Shown one piece after another: positions 11,160-22,600 of a stretch of 64,000 bases of DNA. The notes below the pieces were generated by a model. It saw only the letters and a program-made list of their open reading frames with translations. It was not told the DNA's origin and did no database searches. The stretch is from contig ML133366.1 of assembly GCA_003864495.1 (NCBI GenBank), positions 782,871 to 846,870 of the forward strand. The letters are read 5' to 3'. Source of the DNA: Nemopilema nomurai (lineage: Eukaryota; Cnidaria; Scyphozoa; Rhizostomeae; Rhizostomatidae). Numbering within the stretch: position 1 is the stretch's first letter; the number at the start of each line of letters is the position of its first letter. A program made the translations under genes and the position numbers.

Positions 11160-11191
11160 CTTGCTATTAAATCTGAGATTGTAATAGCAAG
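11160..11191. repeat. Hairpin, copy 2 (stem CTTGCTATTA)
   Basis: The outer stem CTTGCTATTA (11160-11169) pairs with TAATAGCAAG (11182-11191), and the inner stem is AATCT with AGATT. A similar GATTTG...TTCCTT string follows both hairpins, suggesting a dispersed repeat rather than coincidence. Confidence 0.7.
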
Positions 11192-11718
11192 GTGATGAGA
11201 TTTGCGTTCCTTACAAAAGCCAGTTGCGTCACAAACAAAGGGAGTTATGATGCAATGCACTATTGTTTTCCTTCATTTGCTATGAAAAATGCCAAGTTAA
11301 TAGCATGACCGCTCTGTGGCTGAAGAGTGAAGCTCCTTCTATCGTGTCGTGATATATTGGCTTTTGAAGAATGGTCTGTTGCGGCAGCTTTGGATGGATT
11401 AAGAGTGGCAGTTGCAAGTAGACAGATTTGATAAGCACAAAAAATTTTTCTGCGTTGAATTCCTTTACAATACAGAAGAGGTGGTCATGAAAAAAATTGC
11501 TAATAAAGTAAAAATAGTCAGTTGAGAGTAGAACAAACCAATCAGAGACATGTTAGGGGGGACATGCTATCCTTATCGATTCTTCTATAATGTCTACTGT
11601 TCAGATCTAAAAGTTTGATCTAAGTTTCTCATAGATAAAGGCAGCAATTTATAATATTTTCCAATATTTAACTTAATATCACTTAAAATACTACTATTAA
11701 CTCTTGAATTCGACCAAG

Positions 11719-14673
11719 TCAAAAGAAATGTGAGTCCCGACTCTTTCTATGTCCAAATGTATCAATCATCGCATTCATGTCACTTTTCAAAACTTCGTTT
11801 GAAACTTTTCTCTCGATGCTAAGTAGTGCCAAATTGCTCAGCCGTTCTTGGCCCATGGTTGATCTGAGATATGTTTTTAGCCGTCGAAGACCACTGAATG
11901 ATCTTTCAGCTGAGCAAGATGTTGCTGGGATCGTTGCCAGCAATGATGTTGCTTCATACAGGAATGGCAATACTTGATGCAAACCTTCTTGAAACATCTT
12001 CTGGACAAGCATTGCTGCATTATTACCATAAGATTCAGAAGTGCTTTGCTTCTTGTAATTTTCAAAAACCACCTTATCATTTTTAAGGCACTCTTGGTCG
12101 ATTTGATAATGCAACGATATTGACTCGTAGCTTTCATTCTTTGGGTTATTTAAAAATACCATGTCTGCCAAAGCACATAGAATTTGCTGGTCATTTTCTG
12201 CAAAGCGGAACTGTATTTCAGCCATAGCTGTGTCAACAATTTCGTAGTACGCTGTAACACGGTAATGGTCCTTTGGACTGATCTCTTGATGGTTTTCTTG
12301 GTTTTCACCAACAAGGTCTGCTGTCGCTTAGATGGCTTTCTTCGTGGCAATCTTGGATCTCTAAACGAAAAATTTGTGTCGTTGATCCCTTCTTTTATTT
12401 GTGAGACTATTCTATCAGCTGACTCCCAAAATAGCTCGAAGCTCTCTTCGTTACGGCATCCATTTAGTGTAAGGACGACCGCATCAGCTGTTCTCTTTGC
12501 AGTTATCACGTCTATGTCTTTCCCTTGCAAATACCTGCTTAAGGCATCCGTACTGGACAAGATCAGCCTTAGTATCAGCAAGCCAAAAACAAAGTCAAAG
12601 TTGAATATGGCTTGTACCAAAGAACTGCTCTCGTTATAACAGGATGGGTCACTGTTATCTGTAAGAACGAGCAGCCTTAAGAATCACTGGGATTTGCTCA
12701 GTTATGGCTTTCACAGCTGACCAACGGCAAGACCATCTTGTTGCACTCAGGGACTTCAAGGTAGGTCTATGATCACTTTCCTCTAACTGGATGTTCTTTA
12801 AAATAGCAAGTCGCTTTGTGCTACCCTCCAAGAAATTGTAAAGCTTCTGGACTGTACCAAGTGCATTGCGTAAAGGCTCCAGCTCTGTGAGGGCATCTTG
12901 TAAGACTAGGTTTAGTAGGTGACCATAGCAGTGAACATAAATAGCCTTTGGAGAACATTCTTTCATTCGAAGAACTGCTCTCGTTATAACAGGATGGGTC
13001 ACTGTTATCTGTAAGAACGAGCAGCCTTAAGAATCACTGGGATTTGCTCCGTTATGGCTTTCACAGCTGACCAACGGCAAGACCATCTTGTTGCATTCAG
13101 GGACTTCAAGGTAGGTCTATGATCACTTTCCTCTAACTGGATGTTCTTTAAAATAGCAAGTCGCTTTGTGCTACCCTCCAAGAAATTGTAAAGCTTCTGG
13201 ACTGTACCAAGTACATTGCGTAAAGGCTCCAGCTCTGTGAGGGCATCTTGTAAGGCTAGGTTTAGTAGGTGACCATAGCAGTGAACATAAATAGTTTTTG
13301 GAGAACATTCTTTCATTCGAAGAACTGCTCTCGTTATAACAGGATGGGTCACTGTTATCTGTAAGAACGAGCAGCCTTAAAAATCACTGGGATTTGCTCC
13401 GTTATGGCTTTCACAGCTGACCAACGGCAAGACCATCTTGTTGCATTCAGGGACTTCAAGGTAGGTCTATGATCACTTTCCTCTAACTGGATGTTCTTTT
13501 AAATAGCAAGTCGCTTTGTGCTACCCTCCAAGAAATTGTAAAGCTTCTGGACTGTACCAAGTGCATTGCGTAAAGGCTCCAGCTCTGTGAGGGCATCTTG
13601 TAAGACTAGGTTTAGTAGGTGACCATAGCAGTGAACATAAATAGCCTTTGGAGAACATTCTTTCATTCGGGTCGCAAGACCTTTGTGCACCCCTCTCATG
13701 TTAGCTGCACCGTTGAAACACTCAGGAATGATGTCACTCAGCGTAAGGTTGAACTTCTTAAACACCTTCTTCACATGCTCATACAAAACCTTACCCTCCG
13801 TGTTTTCTGTATCAAAGAATCCAAGGAAAGTTTCCTTCGTTGTGCCTTCAAATACATATCGAATGCAAATCGAAACTTGCTCCACCTTGCTTATATCAGA
13901 TGTTTCATCCATGATGATGCTGTAAAATTTGCAGGACTTGATTTCTGTAAGGATCCTCTCCAAAACTTGGTCTGACAGGATACCTATGAGCTCGTTTTGT
14001 ATCGAAGAAGAGGTCCATTGTGCATATGTTTACTGAGTTTGTATGGCTTCTTCCAGTTGTTAAAAACAAATGAACTTTCTTTGCTGAATCTTGAACATGC
14101 GAAGCAGGTGCTTTCATCTTTTCCTGCACTGTACGATAACCAAGTATACGTCTTGTACCATTCAGGCTTGAATCTTCGTACAAAGTTCTCATTGCCAAAT
14201 TTTCGTCCTGGGAACTGTCGCAGCAGTGGCTGTTGAGGACGTTCAAGGTCAACTTCCTTATTCACAATGGAGTCCAGGCTTGCATTAGATTGTTGCTCAT
14301 CTTGACTAGAGGTCTCATCGTAATCATCCTTTGTTAATGAAGTAGACATCTCGATTTCTTTGTCACTTTCTTCATGGGCTTGTTGGTCCTTAGCCTGCTC
14401 TTCTTCTTGAATTACAGAATGGCATTGTTCACTATCAGCTTGCTCTTGCTCTTGTCCGCTCTCTCCAGCAGTACACTTAACGGAAGCCTTAGACTTCGCA
14501 AAGTATCCACTCAGTGTTGACTGTGATGCTTCTTGTACGGCAATGCATTCAAAATTTTTGCCATTGTGCATGTTTTTCATGTGTGCAACCTTGTAGTCAG
14601 AATCAAAGACACTGGTACATTCTTTGCATTCAACTGAGTATCGGTATTTTCTTTTTCTTGTTGTCGAGGCCAT
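11719..14673 (-). pseudogene. ZMYM1-like hAT transposase (TTF zinc finger, DUF4371, hAT dimerisation)
   Basis: Reading the minus strand: an ATG at 14673, a Cys-rich start (ECKECTSVFD), an acidic linker, and a TTF-type finger region (FKPEWYKTYTWLSYS, STCFACSRFS). After a junction near 13980 comes the DUF4371/RNase H region (KSCKFYSIIMDETSDIS, CFNGAANMRGVHKG, HCYGHLLNL), then ATRWSCRWSAV. The end is a hAT dimerisation domain (TIPATSCSAERSFSGLRRLK). Lesions: an internal deletion of perhaps 170 codons near 13980, a 350-bp triplication, a one-base frameshift after PVILKA present in all three copies, and another near 12200. Related genes are mostly transposon-derived nuclear proteins; this copy cannot make a full protein. 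Confidence 0.85.
12621..13669. repeat. Three tandem copies of a 350-bp hAT segment
   Basis: The motif AGAACTGCTCTCGTTATAAC recurs at 12621, 12971 and 13321, giving three near-identical 350-bp units inside the DUF4371 region. Each covers the block from RMKECSPK to the frameshifted ARSYR end. Differences between copies are only a few substitutions and one short indel. Because 350 is not a multiple of three, the array breaks the frame even without other damage. Confidence 0.9.
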
Positions 14674-15160
14674 GACTGTCAGATGAAAATATCTTGCTCT
14701 TGTCAATTCTCTTTCTTACAAAGACTTCACAATACTCCACCACTTCAACTCAAATCTGAATTATCATTTCAAGTGAGCCCTATTTATCTGTTAAATGATT
14801 GTGATAGCATTACATAGTTTTCTGAATTTGAATATCGAAACGATTGCGTCATTGCCTTCAGACAATAAATGCACACTGCTCTTGCATCACGAATTTTCGT
14901 TGAGGACAGAGGGCGGTATTGAAAGTCTATTTATGTCCTAATATCAACTTCAAAGTGAGTCCGGAGCCACGATAATAGTTTCATTGAAAGAAACTATCAA
15001 AGTTCCTACTGTGAGTACCATTAGGGGGGGATGCCATCAAGCCTTTGACCGTCAAAACATATTGAAAAGAAATCACTATCTTGGACTAATCTCCTCGGAC
15101 AATGTTCAACCGAATTGCCTAGAGTAAGTCCCATCACTTTCCAGTGTCATTTCTGCCCGA

Positions 15161-15595
15161 CTATTTGCGAAGAATTTTTGAAAACTTGCCCGACTGCCAT
15201 GGTTTTCGAAAACTGGGGGAGGGCTGCCGTACGCTTATGGCTACATCAATAGTCGGAACAGCATCTTCATTTAACTTTGGATTCAAACCAAGGCTTCTAG
15301 CGACGTCTCTGTTCATATTGTAGCAGGCATCATGGAAATGTATAGAGCAAAGTGTTGAGCTTTTCGACGGCTGCCAGTCTTTCCTGTGCCTAGGTACAAA
15401 GCGCACCCATCTCTCGAATCTTTCTGGGTAAAGCGTTTTATTAGGAAATTTGTGAAGGGATACCTTCCGTAAACTGTTTATTCTTGCAGCTTTCGTTGTT
15501 TGGCCAACCAGCCACACAAGAACGGCCTCAAGCAATTTTTTTGCGGTCGCACTATCCATGACGCTAATCTGTTTTGAATACTCTTGATAGAGCAC
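15161..15595 (-). pseudogene. THAP-domain fragment
   Basis: The segment shows the second half of a THAP C2CH finger: HKFPNKT, a Trp in ERWVRFVPRHRKDW, then LCSIHF and AVPTID. The first cysteine pair is seen only in another frame (CVAG followed by W where Cys is expected), so there is a one-base shift near 15440 and a Cys-to-Trp change. A THAP finger needs both pairs to bind zinc and DNA, so this one is dead. No DDE or other domain follows downstream on this strand before the hAT pseudogene. It could be an orphan first exon of a THAP transposon. Confidence 0.6.
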
Positions 15596-15599
15596 TCGC

Positions 15600-16127
15600 A
15601 GGCTAAGTCATCATCGTGACGTCATAATTGAATGCAAACATTTTCCGTGAAATTACTCAAACTTTCGTTTAGGACAAGATATGAAAATTTGGTTTGTTGC
15701 ACGAAACTCATCACAGCTTTATTATTCAAATAGGCAAAAAAAGTTTGATCGGAATTTTGGTGTCATAAGGGCTTTAACAGCTCAGACGACAAAATGAAAA
15801 CAAGTTCTCTAATACACCTATCTAGTCCACAGGGGTTGTTTGGGGGCAGCAGGAAGTATTAATTAATTATTTGTGAAGTAACAGAGCTAAGTTAATATTA
15901 AACAGGCACTATAATAAATTTAGAAATTTCTGACTGGAGCAGCTGCTTCATTTGCTCCGGTCTAAATCCGCCACTGAATGTTGCTAGTTTAACCTACAAT
16001 CCTGGCTAAAAGGTTATAGACGGGAGAAAAAACCATCAAGATTGCAATTTTATCCCCAAAATGGTATCAAAATCCCTCACCCCTGCAGCAATGTTGGTTT
16101 TTTGGAAAATACCAAAGTATCAGTTAC
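15600..16127. other. Non-coding; possible transposon end
   Basis: Nothing coding is recognised. Near 15935-15983 a string whose reverse complement starts CAGTGGCGGATTTAGACCGG resembles hAT terminal repeats, with a small fold-back (GGAGCAGCTG...TTTGCTCC) inside it. I could not find its partner end, so no element is called. Confidence 0.3.
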
Positions 16128-17500
16128 CCAAATGAGTAGAAATAAGCATCTCAACATTGCTTGTGGGGGTGGAGAGGGCATCTTTCACCAAGGAAGAAAT
16201 TTGCGACCCAGTTCAATATCTTTTTGCCAGGATTGTCCGATTTCTAAGGAGAATAAAAATCCATCATAGCAGTTTGTTGTGTATCGGAAAGAGCTACAAG
16301 GGGTCTAGAAGTGGGTCCCCAATTCAAGGAAAATTCCCAACAACAGAGTCATTTGCTGAGGCAGTGAATAAATCTTTTTCTGAAGGAAAGTCTAAGGCAA
16401 AGTCCGTGCATTGGGTGTGTGGAAAAGAACCTCATTCTGACACTAGCTTTCACGACCACATGGCTATCAAGTTCTCTGGCGGTATACGTTGGCTCAGAGC
16501 TAAGAATTACCTCTCTAGCAAGCATGGCACGACTGTGAACTTCTCTGAAGGGGAAAAGTATCACAATTATTACAGTGCATACAAGTATGTGACGAAAGGG
16601 GACTCCAGTCCGTTGCACAGTGACCACCACACAGATCTCAAAACAGCAACATCACCAAGAACGTCCAAATCTTCAAAGCAGCTGATGAAAAAGAAACGCA
16701 AAAGAAATGCAGATTCAGATGCAACAAATGTGCATGCAGGACGTTCAAAACAAAAAGTCAAACGGTAAAGATAACCTGGCAGCATTTATTCTAGGAAGGT
16801 TGCAAAAATCTGTGAATTGCTCATTGCTTTGTCGTGGAAAAAGAAAGATGCAGCGGCAACGATAGCAAGAAGCCAAGCTACACGAATAAGACTTTCCTCA
16901 CTGGTCAATGTACATCCGATTGCCATAGCCAACTGCGAAACAAGTCTTGCCAAACAACAATGTTAATTTATATGTGTTTGCTGCAGCCGCTAGATAATTG
17001 CTGATAAAAGGAAGGGAAAAATACCGCAATGTGATGATAGTAGGACCTGCAAATTGTGGCAAGGCGTTCCTGTTGGACCCATTGAATGTCATTTACGACT
17101 CGTTGACAAACCCAGCAAACTCAAGCGACGCATGGTTAGGCACCAAAATGAAGGAAGTCATATTCCTGAACGATTTTTGCTTTACAAACGAGATATGTCG
17201 TGGAAAGACATGCTTCTCCTCTTAGAGGGGCAAACTTTGTATCTAGCCATGCCTAAAACCACATATGCCCAAGACATACTGTTTGACAAAGACATACTGT
17301 TTGACAAAGACACACTGATTTTTGCTATTGCGAAGGAGCAGATAAAATATTTGTTTGTACAATACCTCCGACGAGAAAGAGAATGAATAGCTGTAAGGTG
17401 GAAAATATTTGAGTTTACCCATCAGATACAAGCAGATAAACAAGAAAACATTCCGAGTTGTCCTTGCTGCTTTGCAGAACTGATAATGAGCGGTAGCTAT
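16128..17500 (+). pseudogene. HUH endonuclease + SF3-type helicase (Rep-like) gene, decayed
   Basis: The 5' part (to 16768) has a HUH-like motif in FHDHMAIKFSGG and a downstream Tyr/Lys motif in NYYSAYKYVTK, as in rolling-circle Rep proteins, and ends in a Lys/Arg-rich tail (MKKKRKRN). The 3' part (17030-17500) has a Walker A motif GPANCGK, a Walker B-like EVIFLND and a later DTLIFAIAKEQ resembling the SF3 sensor region. The P-loop and later segments are in different frames (shift near 17190), and there is a stop near 17387. An 18-bp duplication near 17278-17313 repeats ILFDKD. Such Rep-helicase combinations occur in small ssDNA viruses and in related endogenous elements of invertebrates. Whether this is an endogenised virus or a cellular transposon cannot be decided here. 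Confidence 0.6.
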
Positions 17501-17617
17501 GTGTAATTTTGAAATTATCACGAGTTACCAACAAGTCACAAACGAGTTACCATAACAGGTTACCATTTCTAATAGTTGCTTTATATGGGAAAACCACAAG
17601 TTACCATGACTTTTATA

Positions 17618-17782
17618 TAAATATATATTCTAGATTGTTTTGTCTATTCTGACATAACAGTGCTAGATGTGCAAAAAGCACAGAGCAATAGATATAATAG
17701 AAGACAGGCTAGAAATGAGACATGTTCTCTGTTACCCCGAGTTTTGTGCTTGCGCACTCATCAGACAGACTATAATGAAAAA
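17618..17782 (-). repeat. Penelope-type pLTR/3' repeat with hammerhead, copy 2
   Basis: This is the reverse-complement twin of 8183-8345, lying about 90 bases beyond the 3' end of the GIY-YIG coding fragment on the same strand. That position fits the terminal repeat (pLTR) of a Penelope-like element. An AT-rich tail follows at 17618-17640. Several GTTACCA repeats at 17520-17605 lie just beyond it. Confidence 0.75.
17728..17769 (-). ncRNA. Type I hammerhead ribozyme (core variant)
   Basis: On the minus strand, stem I is TCTGT (17769-17765) with ACAGA (17732-17728). The core CTGATGA (17764-17758) is exact. Stem II is GTGC-GCAA-GCAC (17757-17746). The second core segment reads AAAA instead of GAAA, so catalytic G12 is A. 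Short stem III and a GTA cleavage site follow. Loss of G12 should abolish cleavage. The lesion differs from that of the 8190-8231 copy, so the ancestor can be inferred to have had both core elements. Confidence 0.8.
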
Positions 17783-17872
17783 CACTCCTGCTACTGCGGT
17801 ATAAATATACAAAGGAGTGAAAAGTATGACAAAGAAAATTATATTAGACAGAGGCTAATTAGTTAGGAAGAG

Positions 17873-18403
17873 TTCCATTGTTGATGAGATAAAACTTGTT
17901 TTCCTGTCGGCATTTTGATATCAATTTGGATCGTTTGTTTAGAAGAGTGTAGTTCTTTGCTTTGATGGTATGCAGTTTTTCTGTAGAGCATAGGTCGCAC
18001 CTTTTTGTAATGTTGTTGTATGGTTTGGCTGAGGTGATGATGATCCATCGTATGCCGTAATCATTGCTTTTGTCTTTGAGTTCCCAGATGTATTGTGATA
18101 GTTCAGTGTTGTTTGCGTATTTTCGGTTGCGGAATGAGAGTTGGTGTTGGGTAAATCGTTGTTAGAACAGTTCTTCGGTTAGGCAAATGTAGTTTTTGCC
18201 CACAGTGACTTCGGTTGTTGTGACATGTGCGTTGTATGAGCTCGAAGAAGGTTCTGTCGATATTGGTTTGTAAATTCTTGCTGTATGGGGAGTTGTACCA
18301 GATTATGTTGCCCTGTCTGTTTCTTCCTTTTCGTATAGGTGATGTGTGGTTGTTGTATTTCAGGATGACGGGTATCCGCTGGTTCACCCGATCCTCGCTC
18401 CAT
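17873..18403 (-). pseudogene. Penelope-like element 3' fragment, GIY-YIG endonuclease
   Basis: The minus-strand frame shows the linker typical before the endonuclease (GNIIWYNSPYSKN), then a GIY-YIG-like region (KNYICLTEELF, a stop, QRFTQHQLSFRNRKYANN), ELSQYIWELKDK, IRWIIITSAKPY, and a Cys-bearing LLNKRSKLISKCR end. Penelope elements use this nuclease to nick target DNA for priming. The two halves (18403-18190 and 18180-17873) are in different frames and one stop splits the nuclease, so it is dead. The reverse transcriptase part is not upstream; a separate RT fragment of the same family lies at 41896-42600. Confidence 0.75.
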
Positions 18404-18771
18404 TATCCAGTTAGTTCTACTAATGGTTGTACACCATTACTCAAGGACAACTTAAGTAATGCTCATAATACATAATACGTATTACACCATTAGTAAAGCA
18501 CTACACATTAATGGTGATTTAGAATATTTTTCGTATAGAATTGGTATAGGGCTACATCGAGTATTCCAGTCGCACACTTTTTATCGATTGGATTTGTGGG
18601 TCGTTCTTACTCTTGTTTTCTTTTGTATTTGAAGGCAGTTTTGTACGATTATTCTCAGCTTTCGTAAGTACAATTCTTCTTCTAAATTTTATACAGAATT
18701 GCCAGTTTTTGTTTTCTTTATTTTTGAAGCACGAATCCATCCTGAATAGGATATGCCTATAATGATGACCA
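18404..18771. other. AT-rich spacer with small palindromes
   Basis: No coding exon is recognised. Around 18420-18520 several short inverted motifs (CATTACT...AGTAATG, ATACATAATACGTAT) suggest a decayed MITE, without definable ends. Confidence 0.3.
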
Positions 18772-19067
18772 CTAGCCTAGTAGTCCAGTCGAGTGCTTTT
18801 TGTGCTTTTGGGCAGAAATTTGATTAAGCAAGGCTTTACTAATATTCATCCCTTTGGGTAAAAATATCCCTGTTGGGTACCTTATGTAGGCTTTCATTGA
18901 AATTTTAGAGTCAAATGTTTCTGCCAGAATAATCTTAGGCCTCTGGCTCTGACCATCACGCAAAAAGAAACAGGTACAACTGGGAGTGAAAAGAAGGAAA
19001 GAAAAATGAAAAGGAAAACATATATTACCTGCTCTGCACTTAGAAGGGTAGACAGCATCGCCTCCAT
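18772..19067 (-). CDS. Small two-exon gene of unknown function
   Basis: Exon 1 (19067-19029) starts at an ATG and encodes MEAMLSTLLSAEQ with a GTAATA donor. Exon 2 (18948-18772) follows an AG acceptor in phase 0 and runs to a stop, giving about 71 residues (…SKISMKAYIRYPTGIFLPKG…). No domain or signal peptide is recognised. It is transcribed away from the KDZ gene across a spacer of about 550 bases that could be a shared promoter. It may equally be a fragment of a larger gene or a chance frame; the in-phase splice pair is the only real support. Confidence 0.3.
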
Positions 19068-19620
19068 TTTCTTGGTTTTCCACTCTCAGTTGAACCTGAC
19101 GTAAAGCACAAGACGAAAAGAGTTGTTCTGCTCGATGCTATTTGCGACGTTTTGGATCGTTTTAGGCCATTCTGCGTAATTTTTGGGTCGTTACGGCCAG
19201 TTTTGGCCTGGTTTTTGCTGGTTATGGGTTGTTTTGGCTCGTTTTGGGTGATTCCATAGTTTAGTAAAACCGTTCAAAAAAGCTTTAAACTGTATCATTA
19301 TTTAACAAGTATCATTCATTTTTCTTCAAAAATCCCCACTTTTAAATCTAATGCGAGGAAATTTTCCAGGCAACTTTTTGGGGAGGGGTTGCCCATTTAC
19401 TGAAAGTACTGAATGTTCGTAACTTTTTCCTACTGTCCAGTACTCATTTCTTGTATTCAGTTTGTTATAATGAAATGTAGTTGATGTTCTCTCATCCTTT
19501 TTTATTCATTGACTTGTCATGTAGGTAAGATTGTTTTTTTATAACATAGGACCCTAGCTTTACTGTATTGTACTAGTCTTTTAGAATGAAGTTTTCATTC
19601 AAAGTGAATGTATTTTTTAG
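19068..19620. promoter_or_regulatory. Spacer between divergent genes; T/G-rich degenerate repeat
   Basis: This stretch separates the divergent starts at 19067 (-) and 19621 (+) and is the likely place for their promoters. Positions 19140-19255 hold a degenerate series of TTTTGG and TCGTTTT-like strings. No specific factor site or TATA box is assigned. Confidence 0.3.
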
Positions 19621-22600
19621 ATGAGTCTTCGAAGCCGTCGCCCTAAAGTTGCAAGAGAAAGATTTGTTTCCCAGAAGTTGGTAACAAAGAAAGCATGTTT
19701 GCCAGGAAATAACGTTTTAAGCAAGGCATCTAAAGATCCAACTAATGTTTTAAATGAAGATGATTTGGTAGAAGAATTCACCTTTGAGGATCAAACTGAT
19801 TGTGCAAACAACAAAGAAAAAAAGACCTATGAATACATAAAAAATAAATTGTGTGAATCATGGGCTAGCATTCTGCCAAAAATCAACCAGGCATTTGTTG
19901 AGAGCTTTGTTCCTTGGACAAATACCTGTTCTCAGTGTGAGAAAAAGACTTTTAATATTTGTCGTTGCCTGGATTGTGGAGCAGAATTGTTCTGTGAGGA
20001 CTGTGCAAAGATTGTACACGAAAAAGCATGCTCCATGTATCTACATGTTCCAGAAGTTTGGAATGTATGTTCTTTTAGATTCTAAGTTTTGCAGACATAT
20101 TCTGGTAGTTTACTACAAACAGTGTAAAGATACAGTAATTTACCTGTAGGTAAATTAGATTTTTTCAAATTAAACTTCAATTTATCCACATCCAACCTAA
20201 AGCTCTTTCCTTATGCTGTCTGAGTCTTTTAAGCTGTCATCTATGCTTATAACCACTTTACAAATTGTTCTTTAGGGATACATGTTTGAAAGAATGAATC
20301 TTTTAGTCTCTCTTGAAAAACAGTTTCATGTTGATTGCGCTACAAGGTACTACAGGTCTGTTGTGGTTGTAGATGATAAAGGTAAATTTGTTGTTTGTTT
20401 AAGTAATTTTAATAATCTCAAAAAAGTATATTATATGTTTTTCATATAATTGAATTGCATATATTTCTTTTAAAAATGACTTAAGTATGATTACTTTTTC
20501 TATATTTTCTTTAGAAACACCAGACTTCTCAGTTCAATTTCCAAATTATTTTTAAGGTGGTTTTATCAACTGCCAGTGATAGTTTTTTGATCTCGTTCTA
20601 TGAATTTTAGCAGAACTGCCAAGCGCAAACCACAATTAATTGCTAATGATTAATTATATTTCTGTTTTTGATTGCCATTGAGGTTACCCATGAAATGTTT
20701 GCTGTATTACACATAAAGATACAATTTTTTTGTAACTGATTATGTGATGTATTTCAAGTTAATTCTGTATTGCAGGGAGACAACACAAAGTGTCAATGGA
20801 ATTTTGTCAATGTGAGGAAGAATCGGTGACAATTATTCGTCATCGTATGTGGCCTTCTTCTCATAAAAAGCCACAAGCAGCCTACTCTTTTCATTTCATG
20901 GAGATGATGCGATCATTGATGTTGGAGAGCCATGTGTCAATAAAGTCATACCTTGAAGCATACAGAAATATGCACTTGATTCAAAATGATGTTGAGGTTT
21001 GTTTTATGACATTCTTTTACATTTTGATCATAAGTTAATTTTAAAGGCATTGAGTCATGGCAAATAGGCCTTCTCTATAGGGGGTAGTTTGGTTTCGGTG
21101 TGATCACTGGAGTTTCATGTGATATAGGCATTCGTTGTTGACATCTTGCTATTGATGGAAACTATTTTGTTAATCAGTCTAAGGTGAGTTCATGTTAACA
21201 GTTCCAGATCAAGCAAAAGCATTGCAGCACGAAGATCATGACCCAGCAGTTTTGGGTGTGTTTGGGTATACCCTCTTCTTTTATCACAACTAAATGCCTT
21301 TAAGCAATATGAGAATATTAGTTTTATTTTTGAATATGAATAACTTTCAGCCTAGTATTCAAGAATAGGAATACATAGGAATGACAATACTTAGATTTTC
21401 ATGTAGATGATATGCATAATAATGTAGGATTTAAAGTGTATTGTTGGGCCTGCTCTATCACTCTTACTTTTGTGTAAATGCTTAAAAGGTTTTTGCAAGA
21501 ATAAAAGTGTGCTTTTGCCATGAGCAAAATAAGTATAGATCAAGCCAACCATCGAATAGGAGTGCAGTTTAACAATCAGAATCCAATCTATCTAGGGAAG
21601 TAATTTATCAGCATAATCAGATTGTTCTTCTCTTTGCAGCTAACAAAACATAAGATTAACCCTCAACAAATAATATAATCCCCAACAACACATTATTTTT
21701 AGAATCCCCATCTCATCTTAGCACAAATACATTATACATTGAATACATTAAATGTATCCCAATACAGTAATTTGGTTTCATTGTATATGATTTATATTTA
21801 CAATGTTTCATTTGTTTTGTTTCCCTGATATACCTAGTTTTTTTTCAAGATGAGAAATTTATATAAGATGGCTGTGAATGGGAGCTTCATGGAATATTGT
21901 AAGTTTGTTCGTAAACAAAACTCCTTGACTTCAGTTGACAGTGGTAATGGCAATGACTGGAACAAGTGCTGGGTATGCTCAAAGGTAATAATGCTTCCTT
22001 GGCAAGCAACCTTTTTATAAATTCCAGTTGATTGGCTATCTTTTCTGGTGGACATGTGGTAGACAAAATCTATAAAATCACACTACACAGTTGCAGTGCA
22101 CAGAGGATGTTGACACCAGTAACTAGGATAAAATGAAATAAAGCTTCTACAGATTAAGTCCTCAACACTTGCTGTAATGCCAAGTGGAAGGCTGGTTCAG
22201 AGTTTTTGCCACCTGTTGATTGTGACCCACAGACAGGTGGAACATGTATTTAATCCATAATTCTTTCAAATTGATGGGAATGTTTTATTGATTATATCCG
22301 TATGATATAAAGTGATTACACATGTGATTATCGCTATGCCAGTGTTAACAGAGATAAAAAGTTGTATCATAGCTTCTGCTCTGATGTTACTTTGTCATTA
22401 TTTGCAGCAAGGAGGGTCAGTCACAGTTGCCGTTGATGCAAACTTTGGCTTAGTCCATAAGAAGAGCTCTGGTGGGTCCAATCCTGTTTTTACAGAATTT
22501 TTTATCCACGATGAGCAAGTAATGAACTTCTTGGAAGGCTACAATGATAGAAATATATCTTTGGAATCTTACCTAGGGAACAAATCCTTTTTGATCATAA

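Larger units (their letters stand above)
9865..11718. other. Intergenic stretch with direct repeat and two hairpins
   Basis: No credible coding exon was found. A perfect-to-near-perfect 30-bp direct repeat lies at 10531-10560 and 10561-10590, immediately before the first of two related hairpins described separately. The rest is AT-rich and unremarkable. Confidence 0.45.

Noticed and set aside
12184..12639. 151-codon plus-strand frame
   Set aside because: It is the antisense shadow of the ZMYM1-like hAT coding sequence.
15935..15983. hAT-like terminal repeat
   Set aside because: No matching inverted partner or 8-bp duplication could be found near 11.3-11.7 kb, so an element boundary is not claimed.
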